A DNA stretch of 64,000 nt. Source: Erythrobacter fulvus (lineage in GTDB: Bacteria; Pseudomonadota; Alphaproteobacteria; Sphingomonadales; Sphingomonadaceae). The first letter of the stretch is position 1, and every line of letters begins with the position of its first letter. The notes beneath the pieces were generated by a model that was not told where the DNA came from, did not search any database, and saw only the letters and a list, made by a program, of their open reading frames with translations. Both the position numbers and the translations under genes were made by a program. Below are positions 45,795 to 53,780 of the stretch, one piece after another. The DNA lies in the NCBI RefSeq assembly GCF_028595285.1, contig NZ_JAQQXQ010000006.1:62001-126000 (forward strand). Direction: 5' to 3'.

Positions 45795-45848
45795 GCCTGT
45801 CTCGTGCTCCCTCATGTCCCGGCGCGCCGGGCACCGGTCATCCCCACT

Positions 45849-45877
45849 GTATTAGTAATCTAAAACACACCTTTCAA
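45849..45877 (-). promoter_or_regulatory. Sigma70-like promoter for the telA operon
   Basis: On the minus strand: TTGAAA, a 17-base spacer, TAATAC. The -10 box ends 34 bases before the longer telA start and 55 before the preferred one. It is the best promoter-like sequence in the divergent gap between telA and the DUF389 gene. Confidence 0.6.
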
Positions 45878-46007
45878 GTTCGCGCTGCACGCTACTCCGG
45901 AACGCCGTCGTCCGTCCATCGCCGATACTCGGCAAGTCGCTCACGCTTGGCAAGTGCCTGTCCCGCAGACTAAAGGGGGCCATGCCAAATCGTGCAAAGG
46001 CCAATCG

Positions 46008-47672
46008 ATGAGTGATACTGCCAAACCCGACGCCGTACCCGAGCCCGGTGCGGATATCGGTGCCGAGGACGTCGAACTGGCCAAGCCGAGCATGGAAGAG
46101 GACGAGGCGGCGGCCAAGGCTGCGGACGACACGAAGGAAAAGGCCGGGCAAGCCGGGGCTGAATCCTCCGGCACCCAACACCAGTCCGCCGCGCGAGCTT
46201 CGCTGGCTGCCGCGCTGGTCACCGTGCGCGAATGGTGGGCTGAACAGGTTATCGGTCAGGTCGATCAGGCCGAGGTGATCGAGCGGCGGCGCGAGGATTG
46301 CGCGCTGTCCGAACGCTATCTTTTCATGACCGCGATGAGCGCCGGTATCGCGGTGCTCGGCCTGCTGCTGTCCTCGCCTGCGGTGGTGATCGGGGCGATG
46401 CTGCTTTCGCCGCTGATGGGGCCGATCATGGGGCTGGGCTTCGCGCTGGCGATCGGCGACTGGGACTGGCTCAAACAGTCCGGACGCAGCCTTGCCGTGG
46501 GCAGCATATTGGCGGTGCTGTTGTGCGCCGCACTGGTTTTCCCGTCACCGATCCAGACCATCACGTCGGAAATCGCCGCACGCACCCGGCCCAACCTGTT
46601 CGACCTGTTCGTGGCGTTGTTCTCCGCGCTTGCGGGCGCCTATGCGATGATCCGCGGACGCGAGGGCACGATCGTGGGCGTTGCCATTGCCACCGCCTTG
46701 ATGCCGCCGCTGGCAGTGGTCGGCTTCGGGCTTGCGACCTTCAACTGGACGGTGTTCTCGGGCGCGTTGCTGCTGTTCGTCACCAACCTGCTCACCATCG
46801 CGCTCACCGCTTTCGCGATGGCCAAGCTCTACGGGTTCCGCAGCACGCTGACCAAGGGGCAGACCAAGGCGCAGAATTTCTTCGTCGCGGCGGTGTTCGT
46901 GGCGCTGGCTGTTCCGCTCGCCTTCACGCTCCAGCAGATCGCGTGGGAGACCAACGCCCAGCGTATTGTGCGCGATGCGATCCGCGAACGGTTCGAGCGG
47001 CCTGCGCAGATCGATGCCGTGGAGATCGACTTTGCCTCCGATCCGCTGGAAGTGAGCGCGATCATGTTCACGCCGGTAATCCGGCCCGATGCCGAAAAGG
47101 AAATCGCCCGGGCGCTGGAAAACCGGCTGGGCCGGGAAGTGATTCTGACGCTGACACAGACCCAGACCGAAACGGGCGCGGGCGCGGCGCAGCGGGCGCA
47201 GCTTTCCGCCACCCGTGCGCAGGAAGCCGCAGCAGCCGCTGCGCGTGTGCAGGCGCTCGCCACCCGCCTTTCGCTGGCGGCAGGCGTGCCTGAAGGCGAC
47301 GTGCTGATCGATCGCAACCGTCGCCGTGCGCTGGTGCGGGCGAAGCGGCTCGATGGCGCGCCGCTCGCGGTCTATCGCACGCTCGAGACGCGGATCGCGG
47401 CGACCGAACCGGAATGGACTGTCGAACTGATCCCGCCGCAGGCATCGCTCCCGGCAGTGATCGGTTTCGACGAGGACGGACCGACCGCGCAGGGCAGGGA
47501 TGCGCTGGCGGTGATCGCCTGGGCCGCGCAGCGGCTAGCCCGCGGCGTGGTGCTGACTGGCGACAGCGATCAGGCCGATATTGCCGCCGAGCTTTTGCGC
47601 GAACAGGGCGTGGAGGTTCAGCTGCGCAACGGCTTCGGCCCGCTGCGCGTGGAATGGGCTGCGGAGGAATAG
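46008..47672 (+). CDS. DUF389 (TIGR00341-type) membrane protein
   Basis: 554 residues. An acidic, disordered N-terminus of about 85 residues precedes the DUF389 membrane core: FMTAMSAGIAVLGLLLSSPAVVIGAMLLSPLMGPIMGLGFALA is the diagnostic segment, and REGTIVGVAIATALMPPLAVVGFGLA follows. There are six or so helices. The C-terminal ~220 residues are soluble, with an OmpA-like look (VLIDRNRRRALVRAKRL, RDALAVIAWAAQRLARGVVLTGDSDQADIAAELLREQGV). The function of the family is unknown. It is divergent from the telA operon; a shared envelope-stress role is only a guess. Confidence 0.85.
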   Translation: MSDTAKPDAVPEPGADIGAEDVELAKPSMEEDEAAAKAADDTKEKAGQAGAESSGTQHQSAARASLAAALVTVREWWAEQVIGQVDQAEVIERRREDCALSERYLFMTAMSAGIAVLGLLLSSPAVVIGAMLLSPLMGPIMGLGFALAIGDWDWLKQSGRSLAVGSILAVLLCAALVFPSPIQTITSEIAARTRPNLFDLFVALFSALAGAYAMIRGREGTIVGVAIATALMPPLAVVGFGLATFNWTVFSGALLLFVTNLLTIALTAFAMAKLYGFRSTLTKGQTKAQNFFVAAVFVALAVPLAFTLQQIAWETNAQRIVRDAIRERFERPAQIDAVEIDFASDPLEVSAIMFTPVIRPDAEKEIARALENRLGREVILTLTQTQTETGAGAAQRAQLSATRAQEAAAAAARVQALATRLSLAAGVPEGDVLIDRNRRRALVRAKRLDGAPLAVYRTLETRIAATEPEWTVELIPPQASLPAVIGFDEDGPTAQGRDALAVIAWAAQRLARGVVLTGDSDQADIAAELLREQGVEVQLRNGFGPLRVEWAAEE

Positions 47673-47724
47673 CGGGGGCAGCATAAGAGGCACCCGGCTG
47701 CGCGCAACATTATAACAAAGTATA

Positions 47725-47749
47725 CAAAGGTGACACCGTGTCACCTTTG
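47725..47749. promoter_or_regulatory. 25-bp perfect palindrome (candidate operator)
   Basis: Arms CAAAGGTGACAC and GTGTCACCTTTG around a single central C; 12 of 12 positions pair. It sits directly after the AT-rich TATAAC/TATACA sequence, which resembles -10 elements without a clear -35. The shape fits an operator for a dimeric helix-turn-helix repressor. The nearest downstream gene is 295 bases away, and no regulator gene is adjacent. Confidence 0.55.
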
Positions 47750-48016
47750 CGGGATATGGTTTTCCGTCGTATTTTCAGCACTATAAACCCTGCCCGTCCC
47801 AGCGGACGGACAGTGGCGGAACGCGCGAAATCGCGTCTGGCGGTTGTGAAACCACCCTTGCAGCAATGCGAAAGAGCCACGCCGAAGCTACGCGTCCGGC
47901 CGCCTGTAGGAAACGGCGGCTATTGCCTTCGACAGACCGAAACCTGCCGTTCGGGAAGCGACCCCATTGCTGACAGTCAGCACTTGTGCGAGCTTTAACG
48001 CATGGCGGAGACATCT

Positions 48017-48029
48017 TGACCTGCCCCCC
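48017..48029 (+). repeat. IS-end-like sequence, copy 1
   Basis: TGACCTGCCCCCC, the same 12 bases that begin the IS3-type remnant at 49301, in the same orientation, 14 bases before the Gfo/Idh start codon. It may be a solo terminal repeat left after loss of an insertion sequence. Confidence 0.4.
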
Positions 48030-48043
48030 AAAGGAGCAATCGT

Positions 48044-49225
48044 ATGGACAAGATCAATCGCCGCCTGATGCTGGGCGGACTGGGCATGGTCGGAGCAGGT
48101 CTGGCAGGTGCGGTAAGCGCACAATCGACCGGGCGGAGCAACGTGCTTACCGCCAATGCCGCGCCAACGGCCCCCGACCCCAGCGCCAGACACCGGCTGC
48201 GGTTCGCTGTTATCGGGCTCGACCATCCGCATATCTACGCGATGACAGACGCGCTGATCCGCGGCGGCGGCACGCTTGTGGCGGTTAATGCGAGCGACCC
48301 GCGGCAACTGACGCCCTATCTCGCCCGCTATGGCGACGTGAAAGTTGCACGCACCGAAGCCGAAATCCTCGACGACAACAGCGTGCAGGTCGTGGTCAGC
48401 GCTTCCATTCCCCATCTTCGCGCGCCGCTTGGCATTCGTGTAATGCGCGCCGGAAAGGACTTTCTTTCGGACAAACCGGGGATCACCAGCCTTGCCCAGC
48501 TGGCCGAAGTGCGACGCGCGATTGCGAAGACCGGGCGCAAGTTCGCCATCATGTATTCGGAACGGTTTGAAGTGCGCGCTGCGGTCAAGGCGGGGGAGCT
48601 CGTTCGTGCCGGTGCGATCGGGCGGGTGATTCAGACGGTCAACATCGCCCCACACCGCATAAGCGCGCCCAACCGGCCCGAATGGTTCTGGGATGTGAAG
48701 AACTATGGCGGCATCCTGACCGACATCGGCAGCCATCAGGCCGATCAGTTCCTGTTTTACACCGGGTCCACCGAGGCGCAGGTCGTGGCATCGCAAATCG
48801 GCAATCTGGACACGCCCGGCCATCCGAAATTCGAGGATTTCGGGGATATGACATTGAGCGGCAATGGTGGGACCGGCTATATCAGGGTCGACTGGTTCAC
48901 GCCTGACGGTCTGCCGACTTGGGGCGACGGGCGCTTGTTCATCTTGGGCACCGAAGGCTACATCGAACTGCGCAAGTACGTCGACATTCAGGGCCGCCCG
49001 GGTGGAGACCACCTCTTTCTGGCTGACAGCAAGGGCACCAGCTACATCGATTGCAGCAATGTGCCACTCCCGTTCGGTCCGCAGTTCGTTTCGGACGTGG
49101 TGGAGCGGACAGAGGTCGCTCAAAATCAGGCTCAGGCCCTACTTGCCGCCGAACTGGTGCTCACCGCTCAGGCCAAGGCAAGAAAACTTGTCAATGGGCC
49201 GCGTCCAGTGCTCCAAGGTGGATGA
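48044..49225 (+). CDS. Gfo/Idh/MocA-family oxidoreductase, probably Tat-exported
   Basis: 393 residues. The N-terminus NRRLMLGGLGMVGAGLAGAVSAQ is a twin-arginine-type signal peptide. The Rossmann part begins LRFAVIGLDHPHIYAM (unusual: the usual GxGxxG is reduced to GLDHPH). DKPGITSLAQL is the EKP-like motif, and GGILTDIGSHQADQFLFY is the family C-terminal signature. Exported Gfo/Idh enzymes often act on sugars or glycosides with bound NAD(P), but the substrate is unknown here. AAAGGAG is 7 bases before the ATG. It lies between two IS-end-like sequences, which suggests acquisition or rearrangement. Confidence 0.85.
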   Translation: MDKINRRLMLGGLGMVGAGLAGAVSAQSTGRSNVLTANAAPTAPDPSARHRLRFAVIGLDHPHIYAMTDALIRGGGTLVAVNASDPRQLTPYLARYGDVKVARTEAEILDDNSVQVVVSASIPHLRAPLGIRVMRAGKDFLSDKPGITSLAQLAEVRRAIAKTGRKFAIMYSERFEVRAAVKAGELVRAGAIGRVIQTVNIAPHRISAPNRPEWFWDVKNYGGILTDIGSHQADQFLFYTGSTEAQVVASQIGNLDTPGHPKFEDFGDMTLSGNGGTGYIRVDWFTPDGLPTWGDGRLFILGTEGYIELRKYVDIQGRPGGDHLFLADSKGTSYIDCSNVPLPFGPQFVSDVVERTEVAQNQAQALLAAELVLTAQAKARKLVNGPRPVLQGG

Positions 49226-49300
49226 AGTGCGGTCAGACATCAGACAAGGCAATGAATGACAAGGAAGACAGTAGGGCCGGGCTGCGCTTAAGCGCGTCCG

Positions 49301-49500
49301 TGACCTGCCCCCTGAGAAGTGGTCGGTTTTGAGAGTTAGGATTTCGGCTATTTACGGCTTGAAAGGAGCTGGAGGATGGCACGGAAGAAATAAACGCCAG
49401 AACAGATTATCGGGATGCTGCGTGAGGCCGAATTTCGGCTGTCGCAGGGAAAAAGGATCGGGGGAGATCAGCCGATCACTCGGGATCTCGGAGTAGAGCT
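49301..49500 (+). pseudogene. IS3-family (IS407-like) remnant with broken orfA
   Basis: The sequence starts with the terminal-repeat-like TGACCTGCCCCCTGAGA. At 49376 an ATG with the ribosome site AAAGGAGCTGGAGG opens MARKK, then a TAA stop, then in the same frame TPEQIIGMLREAEFRLSQGK. That is the start of the OrfA transposase protein of IS3-family elements (normally MARKRxTPEQIIxKLREAE). After about 40 codons the similarity fades, and neither the helix-turn-helix remainder nor OrfB is present. It is a dead fragment that runs up to the 3' end of the acyl-AMP ligase gene. Confidence 0.75.
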
Positions 49501-49575
49501 ACGATCGCTGGCGTCGTGCCTAGCTGACCTTCAGCCTGCCCGAAAGCGGACGTCGAGCGCGGGGCGGTGGAAGCC

Positions 49576-51318
49576 TTACGCCGCCAGCGCGATCGGGACG
49601 ATTTCGCCTGCGAGGTACAGCTTCTTCGCCTTGGCCCGCGACAGCTTGCCGGACGAGGTGCGCGGCAGGGTGCGCGGGGGGACCAGTTCGACAATGCAGC
49701 TCATGCCCGTGACCGAACGCACCTTGTCGGCGATCTGGTCACGCAGGCGCACGCGTTCTTCCGGATCACTGACCTTGCAGTGCACCAGCACCGCCGGGGC
49801 TTCCTCGCCGTTTTCCATCTCGATCGAAAAGGCGGCGATGTCGCCATGGTTGAAGCCGGGCAGCTGTTCCACCGCCCATTCGATATCCTGCGGCCAGTGG
49901 TTCTTGCCGTTGATGATGATCATGTCCTTCGCCCGGCCGACAATGAACAGATAACCATCGGCGGTGTAGCCCATGTCGCCGGTGTCGAGCCAGCCGTCCT
50001 GAAGGCAGTCTGCGGTCGCTTCGGGATTGCGGAAATAGGAATGCATCACGCTGGGGCCGCGGCACCACACCTTGCCGATCTGGTGATCGCCGCGCGCGGC
50101 GCCGTCTTCCCCGCGGATCGCCACTTCCATGTCGGGCAGCGCCTTGCCGCAATTGACGATCGCGCGGTAGCGGGCCGGACGCGAAAGATCGCGCGGGGCG
50201 CCCGACAGGCGCTCTTCCTCGACCAGTTCGACCCGGATCCCTTCGCCCGGCGGCATCACCGTCACCGCCAACACCGCTTCGGCAAGGCCATAGGACGGGG
50301 TGAAGGACGAAGCCTTGAACCCTGCCGGCGCGAAGGCATTGACGAAGTTCTGCATCACGTCGGGCCGGATCATGTCCGCGCCATTGCCCGCGATCCGCCA
50401 GCGCGACAGATCGAAACGTTCGGCGACGTTGCTCTGGCTGGAAATGCGGCGGGCGCAGATGTCGTAACCGAAGGTCGGCGAATAGGACAGCGTGTTGCCC
50501 GGATTGCGGCTGATCATGTCGAGCCACGCCAGCGGACGGCGCGCAAAGGCGTCGGGTTTGATGAAATCGGCCGAAACCTGGTTGGCGATCAGCGACAGGA
50601 AGCAGCCGACCAGACCCATGTCGTGATACCACGGCAGCCAGCTGACGCAGCGGTCATTCTCGCCAAGGTTCATGGTGGTCGAGTGGCCGTAGAGATTGTG
50701 CAGCAGCGCCTTGTGGGTCACCGCCACCCCGGTGGGGAAACGGGTCGAGCCCGAGGAATACTGCAGGTAGCAGATGTCGTCGGGCGAGGCTTCGGGCAGG
50801 TCACAATCGGGCGCGGGGCGCAGGGCGAAATCCTGCCAGCTCTCGCTCGCGCAGCCCTGCCGCGCGGCGGCCGCGGACGCCATTTCGCCGATTTCGCCGG
50901 GATAGAGTAGCAGCTTGGGGTCCGAGCTCATCAACTGCACGGCGAGTTGATCGATATAGCTTTCCTTGCCGCCGAAGGTGGTCGGCAGCGGCAGCGGCAC
51001 AGGCCAGGCACCCGCATAGATGCAGGCGCAGAACAGCGCGGCGAATTCGGCCCCGGTTTCCGCGATCAGCGCCACGCGGTCTTTCTTGCGGATCCCGGCC
51101 GCGATCAGACGGCGCGCCATCACCAGCGCATCCTCGCGCATTTCGGCATAGGGATAGACTCGCGCCAATTCCCCGCGCATGTCGTGGAAATTAAGGCCCT
51201 TGCGGCTTTTCGCGGCGTAGTCGATCGCTTCGTTGAAGGTTGCGAATTGCGCGCGCAAACGCGGCAGGTCGCAGTCATTCGGCGTCGGCGTCAAAACGGC
51301 GTCGGTCATATTTTTCAA
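49576..51318 (-). CDS. Fatty acyl-AMP ligase (FAAL-type AMP-dependent synthetase)
   Basis: Activates a fatty acid as acyl-AMP, usually for loading onto an acyl-carrier domain of a polyketide or peptide synthase. 580 residues. Adenylation motifs: YLQYSSGSTRFPTG (P-loop), SWLPWYHDMGLVGCFL, SPTFGYDI, YGLAEAVLAV and WLDTGDMGYTADGYLFIVGR. WYHDMGLVG and the length are those of FAAL rather than acyl-CoA ligases. No carrier protein or synthase is in the window. It is divergent from recX by 134 bases, and its 3' end abuts the IS remnant. Confidence 0.9.
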   Translation of the reverse strand: MKNMTDAVLTPTPNDCDLPRLRAQFATFNEAIDYAAKSRKGLNFHDMRGELARVYPYAEMREDALVMARRLIAAGIRKKDRVALIAETGAEFAALFCACIYAGAWPVPLPLPTTFGGKESYIDQLAVQLMSSDPKLLLYPGEIGEMASAAAARQGCASESWQDFALRPAPDCDLPEASPDDICYLQYSSGSTRFPTGVAVTHKALLHNLYGHSTTMNLGENDRCVSWLPWYHDMGLVGCFLSLIANQVSADFIKPDAFARRPLAWLDMISRNPGNTLSYSPTFGYDICARRISSQSNVAERFDLSRWRIAGNGADMIRPDVMQNFVNAFAPAGFKASSFTPSYGLAEAVLAVTVMPPGEGIRVELVEEERLSGAPRDLSRPARYRAIVNCGKALPDMEVAIRGEDGAARGDHQIGKVWCRGPSVMHSYFRNPEATADCLQDGWLDTGDMGYTADGYLFIVGRAKDMIIINGKNHWPQDIEWAVEQLPGFNHGDIAAFSIEMENGEEAPAVLVHCKVSDPEERVRLRDQIADKVRSVTGMSCIVELVPPRTLPRTSSGKLSRAKAKKLYLAGEIVPIALAA

Positions 51319-51452
51319 CGATACCCGTCAGTTACGGCGCGTTCCGAGGCGATGCCTCGCTTGCGCTCTAGCGTAGCCCCGTTTCGCCAGTCATAGTCCG
51401 GCGCGATCCTGAGGTTCGCATTTAAGTAGGAAGGTGGCACGAATAAGGCGAA

Positions 51453-52094
51453 ATGGTTTCAGGTAAAGCGAATTCGTCATCCCGCGGTCGTGATACCGGC
51501 GGGCGCAAAGGGGCAAAACCGCCGCTCGATGAGACGGCTTTGCGCGATCTGGCGCTGTCCTATGTCGCGCGTTTCGCCAGCACCGGCGCGCGGCTCGAAG
51601 CCTATCTTGCGCGCAAGCTCAAGGAGCGCGGAACCGCCATTGATGCCGATGGACGCGAGGTGCGGATCGACGTGCCTGCGTTGGTCGCCCGGCTGATTGC
51701 GCTCGGTTATGTCGACGATGCCGCCTATGCCCGGATGCGCACGCGCGATCTTGGCGCGCGAGGTTACGGCGCACGGCGGGTCGATCAGGCATTGTGGGCC
51801 GCAGGGGTGGACGAGGCCATCCGCACCGAAACCGCGCCGGGCGAAGCCGCGAGCCGCCGCGCCGCCGCGCTGATGGCGCGCAAGCGGCGGCTCGGCCCCT
51901 TTGGTGCGGGCGCGGAGGGTGACGCCGATCCCCTCGACATTCGCAAGGCCCGCGAAAAAGCCGTTGCAGCAATGCTGCGCGCGGGCCACGATTACGAACA
52001 TGTGCGGTTCATCCTTGATGCAGCGGAGCCGGACGATGTGGAGGCGTGGGTCGAAGAGGCCGCCGACGAGGAAGGGTGCGAGGGATCATGGTAA
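51453..52094 (+). CDS. recX: RecX-family regulatory protein
   Basis: Modulates RecA filaments. 213 residues: a basic disordered N-terminus, then three-helix repeats. ALSYVARFASTGARLEAYLARKLKERG, IALGYVDDAAYARMRTRDLGARGYGARRVDQALWAAGV and AGHDYEHVRFIL match the family pattern. recA is not adjacent. The C-terminus is acidic and overlaps the start of the DUF192 gene by 7 bases. Confidence 0.85.
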   Translation: MVSGKANSSSRGRDTGGRKGAKPPLDETALRDLALSYVARFASTGARLEAYLARKLKERGTAIDADGREVRIDVPALVARLIALGYVDDAAYARMRTRDLGARGYGARRVDQALWAAGVDEAIRTETAPGEAASRRAAALMARKRRLGPFGAGAEGDADPLDIRKAREKAVAAMLRAGHDYEHVRFILDAAEPDDVEAWVEEAADEEGCEGSW

Positions 52095-52597
52095 GACTGT
52101 GGCTGGTGGCAGGCATGGCGGTACTGGCGGCATGTTCGCCGGGCGAAAGCGCGACGGCGCAGGCGCAGGCCCCCGCACCGGCAGAAGCGAGCGGGGAAAG
52201 CCCGCGTCATCCGGTTTCGGGGCTGGAAGTGATCGATCTGGTGGTCGATCGCGGCGGCAAGCGGCTGCCCTTCCGGGTTGAACTCGCCGCCAGCCCGCAG
52301 GCGCAGGCGCGCGGGCTGATGTTCCGCACCGAACTGGGCGATAATGAGGGGATGCTGTTTCCCTCGGTCGTGCCCGAACCGCGCAGTTTCTGGATGAAGA
52401 ACACGCCGCTGTCGCTCGACATCATTTTCGTCGGGCCGGACGGGCGGATATCGAACATCGCGGCCGACACCGTCCCCTATTCGCTCGATTCGGTGTCATC
52501 GGACGGGGCGGCGAGCGCGGTGCTGGAACTGCGCGCCGGCCGGGCGAAGGAACTCGGTATCGTCCCGGGAGATCGGGTGATTTACACGCTTCCCTGA
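52088..52597 (+). CDS. DUF192 lipoprotein
   Basis: 169 residues. The signal peptide ends with the lipobox VLAAC, so it is a predicted lipoprotein. After an Ala/Pro linker, the DUF192 domain shows RVELAASPQAQARGLMFRTEL, GMLFPSVVPEPRSFWMKNTPLSLDIIFVG and VLELRAGRAKELGIVPGDRV, all family signatures. The biochemical function is unknown. The ATG overlaps the recX 3' end. A hairpin-rich repeat begins 27 bases after the stop. Confidence 0.9.
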   Translation: MVRLWLVAGMAVLAACSPGESATAQAQAPAPAEASGESPRHPVSGLEVIDLVVDRGGKRLPFRVELAASPQAQARGLMFRTELGDNEGMLFPSVVPEPRSFWMKNTPLSLDIIFVGPDGRISNIAADTVPYSLDSVSSDGAASAVLELRAGRAKELGIVPGDRVIYTLP

Positions 52598-52624
52598 TTG
52601 CGTGCCCAACTGCGTGGGTTCTCG

Positions 52625-52729
52625 TTTTCCGCATCGCCTCCGCGATGCGAAATCCTCGCTCACGCGGCCTGAAGGCCGCATCGCTGCGGGCGGCCAGCCG
52701 GCCTTGCGGCCCGTCCGTTGGCGGGCCGA
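52625..52729. repeat. Multi-hairpin intergenic repeat, copy 2
   Basis: The counterpart of 4566-4665. The first stem is CGCATCGC, loop CTCC, GCGATGCG (52630-52649), with T-A where copy 1 has G-C. The next hairpin GCGGCCT-GA-AGGCCGC is a better helix than in copy 1. GGCC-AGCC-GGCC and CGGCCCG...CGGGCCG follow; the last stem differs in sequence from copy 1 but occupies the same position. It lies after DUF192 and before the NDUFA12 gene. Confidence 0.75.
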
Positions 52730-52791
52730 ACCGGTTCTGATCCTCCAATCCCTTCTTGGCGACCTGATCCAATTCGGCTAGGCGCGCGTCC

Positions 52792-53232
52792 ATGGGAATC
52801 CTCGCAAAGATCTTCACCTGGTGGGATGGTGCCACGATCGGCACGCACCTGTGGGCCAGCCGCGTGGGCGGCGAGCATGTCGGCACCGATGGGGCCGGCA
52901 ACAAGTATTACCGCTCAAAGAGCAAGGCCAAAGCCGGCGGGACTGCCAATAACGGGTCCTACACGCAGCGCGAGAAGCGCTGGGTTATCTATAACGGCGC
53001 CAATGATGCCAGCCGGGTGCCTGCCGAATGGCACGGCTGGCTGCACGGCACCTATGACGATGTGCCCGAAAGTCACCTGCCTGCGCCCAAGGTGTGGGAG
53101 GCCGATTACACCCCCAACGCCACCGGCACCGCGCAGGCCTATCTCCCGCAAGGTGCGCTGGAGCGCGGCGGCCAGCGCGCCCGCGCGGTGGGCGATTACG
53201 AAGCCTGGACCCCGGGGAGCGCCGAGGGCTGA
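52792..53232 (+). CDS. NADH:ubiquinone oxidoreductase NDUFA12-type accessory subunit
   Basis: 146 residues. FTWWDGATIGTHLWASRVGG, GNKYYRSK, KRWVIYNGANDASRVPAEWHGWLHGTYDDVP and the end PNATGTAQAYLPQGAL form the pattern of the mitochondrial NDUFA12/B17.2 family, also found in alphaproteobacterial complex I. It is a peripheral-arm accessory subunit, not catalytic. The gene is separate from the nuo operon, as is usual, and lies 8 bases before the DUF2155 gene. Confidence 0.93.
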   Translation: MGILAKIFTWWDGATIGTHLWASRVGGEHVGTDGAGNKYYRSKSKAKAGGTANNGSYTQREKRWVIYNGANDASRVPAEWHGWLHGTYDDVPESHLPAPKVWEADYTPNATGTAQAYLPQGALERGGQRARAVGDYEAWTPGSAEG

Positions 53233-53240
53233 GGCGCGTC

Positions 53241-53780
53241 ATGCGGCTTATCCCCCTTGCCGCGCCGCTGGTCTGCGCTTTGTCACTCGCCGCTTGCGAC
53301 AAGGCGGGTGAGCCCGAGACCGAGGGCGTTCGGCTCGATTCGCCTGCACCCGCCGCCACGGCCGGCGCGGAAAGCGGCGAGGTCGACGATAATGGCGCGA
53401 CGCCGATGCAGGATCGGGTGGCGACGCTGGGCCTGCTCAACAAACGCAACAACGTGTCCGAGGAAATCACGCTCAAGCCCGGCGAGAGCGCCGAGCTTGG
53501 CCCGGTGATCATCCGCCTGTCGGCCTGCGAGCGTACCGCGCCGTGGGAATTGCCGCAGGAGACGGGGGCGTTCGTGCAGGTCGACATCCGCGAGCGCGGA
53601 CAGCAGGAACACCGCCGCGTGTTTTCAGGCTGGCTGTTCCGCGAATCGCCCAGCCTCAACGTCGTCGAACATCCGGTCTATGATGTCTGGGTCAAGAATT
53701 GCGCGATGCGCTGGCCGGGAGAGGCCGCCGCTCCTGCGCCCTCCGCGTCTCCGTTACCGGCCCCGACCCCGGCGGCATAA
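53241..53780 (+). CDS. DUF2155 exported protein
   Basis: 179 residues. A signal peptide with lipobox-like LSLAAC is followed by a polar linker. The DUF2155 core holds RVATLGLLNKRNNVSEEITLKPGE, IIRLSACERTAPWELPQETGAFVQV and FSGWLFRESPSLNVVEHPVYDVWVKNC. The function is unknown; it often sits near aat and NDUFA12 in this order, as here. The Ala/Pro-rich C-terminal tail overlaps the 3' end of the opposite-strand aat gene by 103 bases. Confidence 0.88.
   Translation: MRLIPLAAPLVCALSLAACDKAGEPETEGVRLDSPAPAATAGAESGEVDDNGATPMQDRVATLGLLNKRNNVSEEITLKPGESAELGPVIIRLSACERTAPWELPQETGAFVQVDIRERGQQEHRRVFSGWLFRESPSLNVVEHPVYDVWVKNCAMRWPGEAAAPAPSASPLPAPTPAA

Larger units (their letters stand above)
47673..48043. 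other. Gene-free region upstream of the Gfo/Idh gene
   Basis: 371 bases. It contains the AT-rich stretch TTATAACAAAGTATAC (47710-47725), then a 25-bp perfect palindrome. About 250 bases follow with open frames on both strands but no ribosome site or recognisable family; they look like decayed coding or repeat DNA. TGACCTGCCCCCC at 48017-48029 repeats the end of the IS remnant at 49301. AAAGGAG at 48030-48036 is the ribosome site of the next gene. Confidence 0.55.

Noticed and set aside
47738..47998. 86-residue plus-strand frame before the Gfo/Idh gene
   Set aside because: No ribosome site or recognised family; starts inside the palindrome region and looks like degenerate DNA.
49415..49954. 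179-residue plus-strand frame continuing from the OrfA remnant
   Set aside because: Only the first ~30 residues resemble a transposase; the rest is antisense to the fatty acyl-AMP ligase gene.
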